From NCBI GenBank assembly GCA_016946835.1, contig JACVTC010000125.1, forward strand, positions 87,501 through 151,500: 64,000 nucleotides of DNA, read 5' to 3'. The position numbers and the translations under genes were made by a program. Below, piece by piece: positions 39,790 through 52,774 of this stretch. The notes below the pieces were generated by a model, which was not told the DNA's origin, did not search any database, and was given only the letters and a program-made list of their open reading frames with translations. This DNA is from Neocallimastix lanati (nom. inval.). Taxonomy: Eukaryota; Neocallimastigomycota; Neocallimastigomycetes; Neocallimastigales; Neocallimastigaceae. How positions within the stretch are numbered: the stretch's first letter is position 1; each line of letters starts with the position of its first letter.

Positions 39790-39963
39790 TCCAAGGGTTT
39801 TTGTTCAATTATCATTGCAAATTTCAAAAAGAGATTATCATAGAAAAGGTAAAGATTTATTTCTGTAATTTTCTAATTCTTTACAGGCAAAGATCCAGTG
39901 AGAAAAGCTAAGTCCACTAACACCACTACATGGGCAACATTAAATGACTTTGATGAAATTTAA
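39790..39963 (+). pseudogene. possible terminal exons of a decayed plus-strand gene
   Basis: Plus-strand reading RKKHPRVFVQLSLQISKRDY, then HRK, is followed by a GTAAAG...TTTACAG segment (39849-39886) that would make a 38-base intron in the right phase. The exon after it reads GKDPVRKAKSTNTTT, WATLNDFDEI and TAA. The joined frame is open for about 48 codons. There is an in-frame stop immediately upstream and no start, so it is at best the tail of a broken gene. The family is unrecognised. It lies back-to-back with the minus-strand relic at 39.3-39.7 kb. Confidence 0.4.
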
Positions 39964-39965
39964 GT

Positions 39966-40786
39966 AATAAAGTATTTTATTGTCAAGAATTTGAATAATT
40001 TATTTAATTAATCAATAGTAATGAATATGAAAATATATATATTCTTCTAATTACATATAATATATATTTCTAATTATTGAATTTTGTATAAAAAAAATTT
40101 TTTTTAATTAAATAAATTGTAGTAAAAAACAAAATAAAAAGTATTTAATTAAAATTAGTTTAAATAAGTTTATAGCAAAAGTATTATTCTGTTTATATAT
40201 TTTTATCCGTAGATCAAACTTAAGTAATAATTTTATGTAAATAATTAGATTCATATCAATATATTATAAGTATATTTTTTTAATATAGTTATTTTAAATT
40301 GCGTTTTAACATTTCTATTTTATTATTTATTCATATTTGTCATTTATTCTTTCATAAATGATTTTTTCTGGATTATTTGTATTTTTATGTTAATAAAAAA
40401 ATAACAATACATGTTAAAAATTAATATTTTTTTTTATTTTTATTTATTTATTTATTTATTTATTTATTTTTTTAAATCAAATATTATACTTTCTTGTCAT
40501 TAATATTGATAAAAAAAAAAGAATAGATAAAACTCATATATTAATAATTAAAATAATGATTTTTAATAGTATCTATAATATTAACAATTTTAAAATTTTT
40601 TATTTTGTTTAAAGTTATTATATTTTTCTTTTTTATATCATAAAATATTTTTAAATATAAATATTTTTTATTATAAGTTTATAAAGTAATTGTTATTATT
40701 AAATTTAATAATTTTTTAGTTAACTATCATTTAATAAGAAATAAATAATTTTTTTTTTTTTTTTTTTTTTTTAATAAATATTATTT
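39966..40786. other. AT-rich spacer
   Basis: Poly-T, TTTA repeats (40440-40475) and AT-rich unique sequence. No coding signal is seen. Confidence 0.6.
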
Positions 40787-41221
40787 TTATGGAGCAAGGC
40801 CTAATGGTTTTAAAATACCATACATTCCATCAGCTGCAACATCCTTATAAATTTTACCTTTTTCATTAATATAGTAAAAATTCATAAGAGAAAATTTTAA
40901 CTTTGTACCAGTAGGTTCCTTTCCCATAAACACGCCATCATGAGTACCTGTAGCTTCCCAGTGAACAGCAGCTTTTTCATTATCTACAGCCATATCTATC
41001 ATCTTCCATTTAATGTCAGAAAAAGATCTTCTCAACATATACACAAATGCTAAATATCCCTTTCCACCATATAATGGTTCAGGTGAAGCTGGAGTAAAAA
41101 ATGGAGCTTCAGGATCTACTAAAATTTCACCTAATTCTTCCTGACGTTTAGTATCTTGACAGGAGATCATTTCTTCAAATTCTTTCATTATTTTTTTATT
41201 TCTTTCAATAATAGAACCCAT
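40787..41221 (-). CDS. SnoaL-like (NTF2-fold) protein
   Basis: 144 residues with balanced composition, intronless. The C-terminal half carries the pattern of SnoaL-like polyketide-cyclase/ester-cyclase proteins: VHWEATGTHDGVFMGKEPTG, then KLKFSLMNFYYINEKGKI and DVAADGMYGILKPLGLA. The N-terminal half is helical (EFEEMISCQDTKRQEELGEI), followed by a PEAPFFTPASPEPLYGG segment that would shape the cone-shaped pocket. The length is typical for the family. Members bind or isomerise small hydrophobic molecules, and many have no known substrate, so I give only the fold. No signal peptide. It stands alone between relics. SnoaL-like proteins are common in bacteria, so transfer is possible but not shown. 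The start is the ATG at 41221, and the stop is TAA. Confidence 0.85.
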   Translation of the reverse strand: MGSIIERNKKIMKEFEEMISCQDTKRQEELGEILVDPEAPFFTPASPEPLYGGKGYLAFVYMLRRSFSDIKWKMIDMAVDNEKAAVHWEATGTHDGVFMGKEPTGTKLKFSLMNFYYINEKGKIYKDVAADGMYGILKPLGLAP

Positions 41222-42354
41222 GTTGCTAATTTATAAAGTGTTTTTTTATTTACTTTTAATTTTTTTTATTTTTTTTAAATAATTAAATTCTATTAAAATA
41301 GTTATATAAAATAAAAATAAAATAAGATAAGATTAAACTATAAAAAAAAAAAAAAAAAGAAAAAAAAAGATTTTAATGAGTATTTAAATATTTAAATTGA
41401 AAATTAAAAATTAATGAAATTAATTAATTTAATATAAAGTTTTTTAAAATAAAGAAAAAAAAAATTTTTTTTTAATAAATTAAACCTTATTTTTTTTTTT
41501 TTTTTTTTTTTTTTAATTTTTCATTATATAAATTTTAAAGGAATACGGATTTTAATTCCGTCATTTTATATAATACAAATATAAACTATTATCCTTAAAA
41601 AAAAAAAAAAAAAAAAAATATCCTTAAAAAATGATTAAACATTAAATAAAATAATAATAATAAATAAATAAATAAATAAATAAATAAATGTATTAATCAT
41701 CACGTGCATTAAATTTATAAATTGAATGTGAAGCATTTCGACATAATTTATGTATAATCATCATAAATATTTGTACAATGTGTATAATATATGTAATACG
41801 CCACTATTTTCAACGTATATTTTTATTTATTGTATTTTAGCATTAAAAAAATAAAATAAAAACAAAAAAAAGAATAAATAAAAGAATAAATGTATTTTAG
41901 CATTAAAAAAAAAAAAAACAAAAAAAGAATAAATAAAAGAATAAATAAGTTTAAATAAGTTTTCTGTTAAGAATTTTATTTTATTTTTATTTTTTTTTTA
42001 ATTTTATTTCATTATTATATTTTATTATTAAATATTTTAATAATAAAACCTTTTCATTTTATTTTATTCAAATAAAATAAATAAAATTATATATTTTATT
42101 ATTAAATTAATTAAATAATAGAATAAAATTTATTATAATATTAAATATTTATTATTAATAAAATTTAAATATTGATATTGATATTAATAAAATATTTTGA
42201 TATTGATATTAATAAAATATTTTTATATTGATAATAATAAAATATAATGATATTGATATTAATAAAATATGATATTGATATTAATAAAATATATTGATAT
42301 TGATATAAATATAGTTTAAACTATATATATTCTAGTTAATTATTATTCATAAAT
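41222..42354. other. AT-rich spacer with minisatellite
   Basis: Poly-A/T tracts, an AAAT tract at 41660-41688, a duplicated TGTATTTTAGCATTAAAAAA segment (41833 and 41891), and the GATATTGATATTAATAAAATAT minisatellite listed separately. No gene is seen. Confidence 0.6.
42170..42310. repeat. GATATTGATATTAATAAAAT minisatellite
   Basis: About six imperfect tandem units of 20-24 bases built from GATATTGATATTAATAAAAT, directly downstream of the MULE transposase relic. Confidence 0.8.
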
Positions 42355-43784
42355 TTAGAGAGTGTTTAATTCTATTAAACATTTATACCATAAATCGATG
42401 ATATCATTTTTATCACATTTTTTATCAATTAATTCGGATTCCTTTTTTTTTTTTGTATTTTTTAATGAAATCATTGATTTCATCAGTTTTTGTTAATATT
42501 CTTCTTTTTTTTTTTTCCAAACTCCTTCAATTTTCCTTTTGTAATTATTGTAAGATAAAGATTCTTCTCTTTTTAAATGATAAGTCAATTCATATAAAGA
42601 AGTTTTTTTGTAAAACAATTTTTTTAAGTAATTGTTAAAAGATTCTGAAGCATTATTTTTTATTTGGCTTATATCGATATAATAATTCCAATATTGAATA
42701 TCATATTTATATAAATAAGTCTTATTAAAATATTCCAAAAAATTTAAAAAATTGAAATAATTATATATTTGACATATAATTTTAATATAATTATAAATAT
42801 CAAATATATATTCAGGATTTATAAAAAGGAAAATTTGTAATAGCTTTATATAACAAATAAATTTTATGATTATTTTCAACTTCATTATAACATAATTTAT
42901 TTTTTTTGAACTTCTAACGATCTTTTATAATGCCATACACAATATTTAATAGTAATATTATGAAATATTTTAATGGAAGCATTGGATATACTTTTTTCAA
43001 AATCACAACGCAAAATTTTTGGTGTAACTATAATATTATTATTATATTTACTTTCATTCTTTTTTAATACTTCAAATAACAATTCATAGGTTGCTTGTTC
43101 TTTATTATTTAATATAGATAGTGATGTAGTATAAAAACTATTTATTTCTGGAGCAAATACTCTTGTTATAAACACTTGATAACCAAATATTGGTGCAATA
43201 TAAAATGTACCATCAGCAAACATATTTTCTTTGTATTTTATAAACAATTCTATTTGGAATGGGGAATAATGATTGAAAAATTATAATATTAGAATTTATG
43301 TATATCATTAAATTTTCATCTTTTTCGTTTATATAATATTCAGATTTATCTGAAATTTCGTTAAATTTTAATATATCGGGAGGTAGTTGTTTTTTTATAT
43401 ATCTTGATATTTGGGATTTAATTGAATTATATTCAGGGCATATCAATCCAATTTCTTCAGATATTTTATTATATATATATGTTTTGGATTTATATCAAAT
43501 GGAATTGAGGTTTTTCTAATTTCATTTTTCATTTTATGTTTTACTATTGATACAGATGCATCATATTCTTTTCCTGGATGAGTATGTTTGTTTTCATATT
43601 TTATTACTTTATTATTATCATTTAGAATAATGTAAGATTTACATTTTTTAACTGTTTTATATTTAGTACATTTGAATATTTTTGTATTATTCGTTATATA
43701 CCATAAATTAAATTTATATTTTCTATTTACAATGATTTGGTTTTTTTCTATATTAGTTTCACTTATTTCTAATTGATCATCCAT
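42355..43784 (-). pseudogene. MULE-type transposase with FLYWCH zinc finger, frameshifted
   Basis: Four minus-strand open blocks form one former protein of about 475 residues. From 43784: MDDQLEISETN, then a FLYWCH-like finger (YKFNLWY, FKCTKYKTVKKCKSYIIL, KHTHPG). The frame is lost in an AT dinucleotide run near 43475 and continues in ICPEYNSIKSQISRYIKK. It shifts again near 43255 into the MULE domain: ENMFADGTFYIAPIFGYQVF (first catalytic Asp), RCDFEKSI (second Asp) and CVWHYKRSLE. A further break near 42890 leads to NNASESFNNYLKKLF, with the third acidic residue. After poly-A shifts it ends LWYKCLIELNTL and TAA at 42355. At least four frame breaks, mostly in simple repeats, make it inactive. 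No terminal inverted repeats were located. Confidence 0.8.
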
Positions 43785-45003
43785 TTATTATAAATACTTT
43801 AAATTAAAAGTTTTATTTTTTATTTTTTAATTTTTTTTGTTTTAATCTATTTTTATGTTAAGTAAATTTTTAATTTTCTCTATTTTTAAATTTTCTAATT
43901 AATTATTTTTATGTTAAGTAAAATTTTATTTATTTTTTTTTCTTTATTTCTTTAATTTTCTCTATTTTTAATATTTTTTTTATATTTATAATGTAATTTA
44001 TATTTATAATGTAATTTATATTTATATTTTTAATGATATTGTTATATAATTTTATTGATATTATTATATATATATAAAATAAAAAGAAATTATTAATTGA
44101 AAATAATGATTAAAATATTTAAAAAGAAATAAAAATAAAAAAAAAAAAAGATATTTAAAATTAAAACGCGTTTTTAGAAAATTTTAGATTTCAAAATTCA
44201 GAACAAAGTTAATGTAATAAATTTAATTTGTTATGAAAAAAAAAAAAAAAATTACAACATATATATTTTATTATATATCTATCTAATTATTATTTCTATA
44301 GTTATATAATATTAATGATGAGCTATTTTATTGATTTCTTTATGTATATTATTTTTATTTATTTATTTATTTTTTTATTATAAAAATATATAAAAATTTA
44401 TATATAATAAGTATATTTCATTTTTTTATATAATTTTTTTTTTTTTTTTTTTGTATATTAAATATAATTTAATTACATATATAAATTACTGATATTAAAT
44501 AATAATACATATATTGAAATGAAAAACAAAGCTTAATTTTAATAATAAAAATTATCAATAAACTATTTTTAGTAATTCATTAAAGGATATTTAAAAAAAA
44601 AAAAAATTAGATTTAAACTTACTTTAATTGTTTTCCTTTTTTTATTTTAAAAAAAATTGATAAAATGAAAGAAAATTCATATAAAAAAATAAAATTACAA
44701 TCATCACAATATGAACATAAATATTTATGTATATTATTTTTAGTGTCTCTTAATTTTATAAATTATTCTTTTTATAAAATTAATGAATAATATATATAAG
44801 TGAATTCATCCATTCCAAAATAAAAAAAAAAAAAAAAAAAAAAAAAAACAATAAAATAATAACAAAATAAAAATAAAAATAAAATAAAATAAAATAAAAA
44901 TTAAGAGTAGGAGTAAGAAAGAATTATTTATAATAAAAATTCTATATCTTAGAAAAACCAATATTTAAAATAATATTTTTTATATAAATTAATAATATCT
45001 ATT

Positions 45004-45043
<40 letters not shown>

Positions 45044-45085
45044 TAGTATTTCTCATACAATCCTTTAAAATATTGAAATTTATTA

Positions 45086-45133
<48 letters not shown>

Positions 45134-45469
45134 TTATTTATTTATTTTTTATTGGCATAATCAATAAGTAATTAATCTATTTTAATATTTTTTATTACAA
45201 TCATCGCATCTTAAAGAGAATAATATAATATATCTCTTCATCTTTTTTTTTTTTTTTTAACTTCTTTGTAGGTAGAAAGGAAATAAACTAAAAAAAAAAG
45301 GTCCAAATAAATCATTCATCATAAATAGTAAAAAAATAATTAAATATAAATACAAAAAAATAAATGCGGCTTTGATGAACGAATTAACCTTTAAAAAATA
45401 AAATTAAATAATAAAAATTACTTTCTATTTATAGAAGTTTTCTTTTCTACCATAAATAATTCTAAATAA

Positions 45470-45500
<31 letters not shown>

Positions 45501-47345
45501 ATTAATATATTTTATTTTATTTTTTTATTAATTTTATTATTGTAATAATAAATAATATACTATTTATTTTTTTTAATATTTTTATATTTATTAGTTTATA
45601 ATAATAATTTAGTACATTCAATGACATTATATTTAATTTATTTATCTAGTTAAATATTCTTTAATTCATTTAATTAAAATAAACTACTTTTATATAAATA
45701 TTTTATATATAAATTTTTATATATAGATATCTTTTAATAATTTACAATTGTATTCTTTTTTCTTTGTTGTTGTTTTTCTGATAAATATATTATTGTTATT
45801 AATACTTGACAACAATTATCTTATGTAAAGCTTAAATAACGAAATAAAAAGCATATAAAATTCATTTGTTAAATCTTTTTTTTTTAAAAAAAAAAAAAAA
45901 TAATTATTGGAAAATGTTAGAAAAGTTAGTATTTTTAAATTATATTTTTAATAAAGATTTTAATCAATACTTTTAATTTTATTATAATTATAAATATTAA
46001 TAATAAATAATGAATAATAACTAATGAATATTAAATAGATAATATATAGTAAAGTTTATACAGTTTATGATACCAATAATATAGTTTAGTAATAAATTAT
46101 GTAAAAGAGGCTTATAAATATTTTTTAAAGTATGTATTTAATATAATAAGATATATATATGTTTCATTGAATGTAAATTTATGAATATGAAAATATTAAA
46201 TCATGTATTATTAACAAAATAAGTCCTTTTAAAACAAAAAAATAAAAAAATCTTAGTAAAAAGTAAATATTTATTTTACAATTTTTGTCATGTTACGAGT
46301 TTCGGTGTTTACTATTTATTTTAAATGAAATGAAACACATACACATGTTTTCATTTCAGTAATTAAACATTTCCATAGAGCTGAAGCTTTATTATTTCTT
46401 CCAATAATCTTCTTTTAATATTAATTTCGAAATATTTTTTTTCAATCTCATAAAATTTAAATCATTTTAATTTTTAGATTATTTCATTAATCTTTCCTAA
46501 ATTGACACAATGGCAACAATTATCATAAAATAAATTTTTTTAGTTGCTCTTCTTGACATAATAATGTATTCGTCAAAAAATTATTGTATTTCAAAGAATC
46601 CTTTTTAAAGAGTTAATGAGTCAATGAGACTCTTTAACTGTTAAGAGTCAAGAAATTTATGGCTTATAATAATGTCTAACTTTTTTTTAATATATTTTAT
46701 GGCCTTTTTATTATTAAATTTTATGGATAAACTTTTAAATCTTAAAATTTAGGTAATTAAGGGATGGAAACTCATCATATTTTACATCATCCTTTTTATT
46801 TATTATATGACAAATCTCTTGGGTTTTACACTCGTTTAAATAATTAATGATATTTTGATAAATGAGTTTAATATCTTTAATATCATTTTAACATCAATTA
46901 TAATTTTCTTTACAATTTTCATATAGAGTACTTATTAATCATTAATAATATTATTAATGTATATTTTTACATCTACTTTTACATGGTATTATATTTCATA
47001 GACTAATAAACAAATGAATTCTATCTCTTATTAACGCTCAATCATGTATTTATATGATCTAACTATAATTATAGATATACAAAAGTACAATACATGAATT
47101 TTACATTAAATTTCACATTTATTCTAGTACTTAGATGTTAAAAAAATATAATTAATAGCTACAATGGATATTGAACTTTATTAAAATAATTCATATTATC
47201 CCAACAATATTAAAAAATATCCAATTCTTTATATATATATATATATATATAAAGTATAATAAAATAATAATAATTGATAAAAAATTTATATACATTAAAC
47301 GTTCATTAATAATTTATATATAAATTTTTATACTTTTAATTATCA

Positions 47346-47386
<41 letters not shown>

Positions 47387-47851
47387 GAAAAATAAATTTT
47401 TTTTTATATTCTATTTTTTTTTATAATTTCTTAAAACTCTTTTTTTCTTAAAAATCAAGATAAAATACTATTTAAAAAAAAAAAAAAATGAAAAAAACTT
47501 ATTTATAAATTTCTTTTTTTTTTTTTTTTATTTATTTACTTTTTTATTTTTTTTTTTTTTTACTTATTTATTTATTTTTTAATTTACTTATTTATTTTTA
47601 TTTACTTATATATTTTTTTATTTACTAACTTACTTATATTATTAATTTTAATTATTTTTTTTTTTACAAATTATTAAAATTCTAATTCTAATTAAAATCT
47701 ATTTCCTATTTTTTTTTTATTTTTTATTTTTTTTTTTTTTTTAAATCTTTTTTCTCTAATATTATCTTTTAATTTTTTTTTTATTCAGTATTTTATTCTT
47801 TAACTAAAAATAAAAAAAAAAAAAAAAATTCTTTTTCATATATATATATAT
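43785..47851. other. large AT-rich intergenic region
   Basis: About 4 kb with poly-A/T tracts (42 T around 45090-45131; a poly-A run at about 47350-47384), AAAT/TTTA repeats and TA dinucleotides. A solo ankyrin fragment lies at 45141-45195 (listed). At 46.28-46.68 kb the sequence is less repetitive and has short coding-like snatches on the minus strand (KDSLKYNNFLTNTLLCQEEQ), but I cannot make a gene of it. Confidence 0.55.
45141..45195 (-). pseudogene. solo ankyrin-unit relic
   Basis: The plus-strand text TTTTTATTGGCATAATCAATA and the following bases match the complement of an array ankyrin unit. On the minus strand it reads NIKID, stop, LLIDYANKK, as in IEMVQLLIDYANKN of the array. It is an isolated fragment about 7 kb to the right of the array. 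Confidence 0.5.
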
Positions 47852-50800
47852 TTACTCTCTATTAAATTGACGAGCAAAATCAATAAATACTTGTTCAAGA
47901 GAGGATTGACTGATGGTATAATCAAAAATAAGTCCTTCTTCCTTGAACCTCTCCATAGCATTGAAGAGTTGACCTAAACCACGTTCTTGAATTTGTATTT
48001 GATACTTGATACGATAATCGGTAATTACTTCTTCCTTGTAAGTGTGATCGTTGAAGGGACCATTATTACCAAAGAGAAGATCAGAGATACGATCTTTTGA
48101 GGAAGTTTTAGAGGAAGGTAATTGAATTTCAAGAATATAACTTTGACTGTACTTCATACGGAGGTAATCTGGCGAGCCAATACAGACAAAACGTCCATTA
48201 ATTAAAATAGTAAGACGATCACAAAGTTCTTGAGCCTCTTCCATGGAATGGGTTGTTAAAATAACGGAAGAATGGGAAGACTCTTTTAATTCCTTTATCA
48301 TTTCCCAAATGAAAAAACGAGTAGCAGGATCAATACCGGAGGTAGGTTCATCTAAAATAATTTGTTTAGGAGAGGTACATACGGCTAAAAGAATACAAAG
48401 TTTACGTTTAGTACCTCCACTTAACTTAGCAGCATATTTATTTTTATGTTCACTAATTTGAGTGAAGTTAATGTACTGAAGCGCGATATCTTTCACACGA
48501 TCCTTGGGTACTCCGCGAAGTCTAAGGTAAAGCATAACATGATCGAGAACGGTCAACTCCTCCCATAATATGTCTTTCTGTGGACAGTAACCAACAATTT
48601 CATTCGATTCATCAGAAGGTTGACCATTGAAATATACATTTCCAGAGGTAGGTGGAAAAGTCGATGTAATCACATTAAGAAGTGTAGACTTACCAACCCC
48701 GTTAGGACCTAATAAACCAAAGCATTCTTTTTCCTTAACTCCAAAGGAAACATCCTCTATAATAGTTCTCACATATCTAGTAGGGTTATATTGGGAACGA
48801 TGAACATCTCCATAATCATAGTCTTTAGAATTTTTCAATTTGACTTTCTTTTCATTGGTTTTAAGTATATAATTAAATTCCTTCATGAGATGTAAGACAC
48901 TGATAGGCATACGTTGACGTTCCCCTTCATTTTTAACACTTTCCATTTCACGATATAAATCTTCATTTTCTTGAAGAAGACGTTCATTGGCTTCAATCAA
49001 TTTTTCAATTTGTTTGGATTTGGATTCCTTTTTGCCATTTAACTTTTTATCGATATAGGTTAAGAGGGTGAAGTAGAATATAATGGAAAGAGCAGTAGCC
49101 ATTAATACCACTGAAAATCCATTCTTGGAATCAAAATACTTGTCTTTAGTCAATTCTAATCCATAGATTTGATGTTGAATATTCATCTTAATTGTAAAGT
49201 AGAAACCAACGATAATGGCAAATGGAGGATAAAGAAATGAATAGATACCGAAATATTTTACGGTAGAATCCGTTAAAAGCGTTTGAACATTGGGAGTCTT
49301 AGCTAGAGATAGTTCATTTACATTCAAAAGAATATTATAGCCTAATAGGAGAAGTGCAACATGAATTAAAGAGATGGTGGAATAGGCTAAGTTTTCCTTC
49401 TTAAAGAAGAGGCAAAGAGTATATTGGAAGAACAATGATCCAAAGATACTAGCTAAAATAATAAAAACATAGGCAATTAAAGAATACTTTTGATAGAAGG
49501 ATTCAAAATGGAAGATTAAACCAATGACTACTATGGAAAAACAAACTATACCAAAGAAGATGAAATCAATAAGGATACAAGAGACCCAATAACATTTACT
49601 ATTCACTTTATTTAAAAGCAGTTGCTTTTTCAAACCATTAACGTTTTCACGAATCATTAATATACCGAAAGTAGAAAGACTGAAAATAACAGCTACGGAT
49701 AAAAATGTGAGAGCATAATTAAATATCTTACTTCCAATGATGTTATCATAATAGGAGAAAGGTTTAGAGGCTACGGTAATTTGTTCATTAATATTTTGAG
49801 ATTTAAGAATGGCATTGGAGAGACCATTGAAAATAATTGGTGGACTATGCGTCAATAATTTATTGTAATAGATATCAAAGTCATAGTTATTACTAGTTTT
49901 ATTACCAGTAAGAGAGAGGATGTACAAGTTCTTAAGATCATCAATGGTACTGTTGCGACTTAAGATTGTTTCATCCAACATTAAATTATTAATCTCTGTC
50001 ATTTTTTCTTTTCCAAGAACACTACTGAACGTATTAGCATCAAGAGTGCTGGATTCCTCAGTAACAAAATTCCAAAGGGATTCTTTATACATTTGATTTT
50101 TACCGTAGGTAAGGTCTAAGCTTTCGAATTCAGTTTTCTTATCTTTTAAAGAATATTTCAAAATGAAGAAAACTATAATAACAAAAATAATTGGATATAA
50201 AACAGAATTGAATAATAAAGTCTTATTCTTAAGATAAATTTTATATCTTAATTTTGTTAAAATGGAAATTCTTTCAGAATCATTAATTTCCTTAATTTCA
50301 TCACATTGTGGAAGAACAGCTCTTTTATTAATTAAAATTACTGAATCGTTATTGCCATCTGTACCATTTTCACTTTCATTACCCTCATGAACATTATCTC
50401 TTTTATCTTTTTGTAATTCTAAACGAATAAATAATTCTTCTAAGGATGGAAGTGTAATTGAAAATTTATTAATGATATTTTGTTGTTTAGCTGGTCCTTC
50501 TAATTCATTAAGTAATCCGGATATTCTGGAAACTGAATTCATAGGTAATTTAAAGGTATAAACATGACCATATTCATTATTAACATTATTATTAGTATTA
50601 ATATAACTACTATAATTATTATTATTATTATTATTATTATTTTGTTGGATATCAATAGCTTCTGGAATATGTTTATGAACAATTTGCTGGGTTATATTTC
50701 TGTTATTAGTTTCAATTTGAAGATTATACATGATATTGAAATGTTTCTTCAAATACATACTGGAACCAAGACAACGAATGACACCTTTTTGTAAAATAAG

Positions 50801-52774
50801 TTTACGATCAGTTAAAATATCAGCTTCATCCATATAATGTGTAGTTAAAAAGATAGCTTTTCCATTTTTATGTTTCATAATTAAATTCCACATATTTCTT
50901 CTGGAAAGAGGATCTAAACCTGTGGTAGGTTCATCAAGAAATACAAATCTTGGATTACCCATAAATGCAATAGCAATATTTAATCTTTTCTTTTGACCAC
51001 CGCTCAACACATCAACAATATTTTCCTTTTCATCTAATAAGCCAACTTCTTTCAAAATTTCATCTACATTAATATCTATATTTTTTAATCCTGCAAATAT
51101 TTTTAAATTATCCCTGACAGTTAATTTATTAAATAAACCACAATTTTGAGGACAAATACCTAAAAAAAAAAAATATATTATTTTTTAATTTTAAAATAAA
51201 AAAAAGAATAAAAAAAAAAAAATTAAAAAAAAATGAAAAAATTGAAAAAAATTGAAAAAAATTTAACTTATTGAAATAAACTTACCAAATAATTGACGAA
51301 TTTTGGTTTTATTTGTAATTAAATTTTCTCCATCATAATATATATGTCCCTCATTAGGATTAAGTAAACCAATCATCATATTTATAAGTGTTGATTTACC
51401 AGCACCGTTATGTCCTAAAATACCAAAGATTTCATTTTCATAGACCTTAAAACTGACATGATTAACTGCACAAAATTCACTACCATCTACTAATAAATTA
51501 TCGTTATTTGTATTGGCTTGCGAATTCTTTTTATATTTGAATTTTTTCAAAACATTTGATATTTCCGCGATACATTTTTCATTGGTAGGATACACTTCAA
51601 TATCTTCCTTGTACTTTTCTGAATAGGTGGCTACATCATAATCATTTCTTTCACCTTTTTTGTTTCTCTTCCTAAATAATTTACCTAAAATGGAATCATT
51701 CTCTTCACTAATGAAGGAATCAAATATTAATAATAATAAAGTAAAGAGTGCAATACATACAATACAACAAATAATAAAGTTTAAGGAAGATTTAAATACG
51801 TCAATGAAGGAGGTAATTCCATTGGCATTATTTTGAAAAGATTTATTTAACATACGTACAACAGGGAAACAAATAAAAACGTAATCAAAAATAAGAACTG
51901 AATCCTGGCTGTGTTTAAATATTAATGGAATATACATTATAAAAACACCTATTAAGGCAATGATTTGAGTAAAAGTTTTTGAGCTGCTAAAGAATAATGA
52001 AATAAACATCATTAATGGAAGGATACCGATAACAAACAAAGTAAGTGAAAGAATATTAAGAATATTATTTGCAATACTTAATATCTTAAATAAAATGTTA
52101 ACTAGGAATACTATTATATATGGAATAAATAACATAATGGTCAAGAGTAATAGCCATGAAAAATAATATGTAAAAGCGGATACTCCATTGATAATAAGAT
52201 TTTTCTTTACTCCTTCTTCTTTTTCACTTACAACATATATCGGTATATACATTGCAACAAAATAGACATAAAATAGTGCAAAAAATAATAACATATTTAT
52301 ATCAGGTTCCTCCACTTTTTGTAGTTTTACAGCTAATGAACCATAATTTGAATTAATATTCACTGACGAATTTGATTTATATTGAATAATGGCTTGATCT
52401 ACTGCACTTTGTAGAGGAACAAAATAATCGAAATAACCATCTGTTTTGGTTGAATTAACATTTAAAATAAAATCACTAGTGGTTGATTCATCTTTTGGAT
52501 CTGGAGCATATTCATGATTCAACCTAATGGTATAGCTTAAAAGATTATCTGAAAAAACAATACCTGCTAAAACACCACCTTTTTCATTTAAATCTTCTAA
52601 TTCTTTTTCGCTTTTCAAAATCACTGGTTCTATATTTGAAGAGTTAAAAATTTTATTTTGCAAAATTAAATTTGTTATAGTTTCTGTTTCATTACTACTA
52701 TTTGGATATATAAAACCTAAATATGTATTATCGGATTTTTTCATTCCATTTAATGAAGTAAGTCCACTTCTCAT
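47852..52774 (-). CDS. ABCA-type ABC transporter, full-length (two exons seen)
   Basis: Exon 51286-52774, then an intron 51160-51285 (GTAAGT donor, T-rich tract and TAG acceptor), then exon 47852-51159. Together they give about 1600 residues. Order: extracellular loop with many Asn-X-Ser/Thr; membrane segments at about 160-385; NBD1 with Walker A GHNGAGKST (about 454), signature LSGGQ (about 550), Walker B FVFLDE and H-loop TTHYMDEAD. A poly-Asn linker, a second membrane domain and a Leu-heptad coiled coil follow. NBD2 has GPNGVGKST (about 1316), LSGGT (about 1411), IILDE and TTHSMEEA. The end, LEQVFIDFARQF, is like the ABCA VFVNFA motif. All ATPase motifs are intact. ABCA proteins move lipids across membranes; the substrate is unknown here. 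The 5' end is unresolved: the frame stays open to 52888 and encodes a membrane segment (INYILLILLLVITGFLY) but has no ATG, so a first exon is probably missing. Confidence 0.93.
50595..50642. repeat. ATT/AAT trinucleotide tract coding for poly-Asn
   Basis: An in-frame trinucleotide tract within the linker after NBD1 of the ABCA gene, giving a run of nine Asn and nearby shorter Asn runs. Such tracts are expected in AT-rich coding DNA and are likely length-variable. Confidence 0.8.
51160..51285 (-). other. spliceosomal intron of the ABCA gene
   Basis: A 126-base intron. The minus-strand donor is TTTG|GTAAGT and the acceptor is a T-run followed by TAG|GTATTTG. Splicing joins QLFG to ICPQN and restores the Q-loop region of NBD1. 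The intron has an in-frame stop if retained. Confidence 0.9.

Noticed and set aside
46280-46680. Less repetitive stretch with short coding-like minus-strand pieces
   Set aside because: No frame stays open beyond about 25-30 codons and I found no family resemblance; it may be a very old relic.
48243-48461. 72-codon plus-strand frame inside the ABCA gene
   Set aside because: It lies opposite the conserved NBD2 signature and Walker B region and is a shadow.
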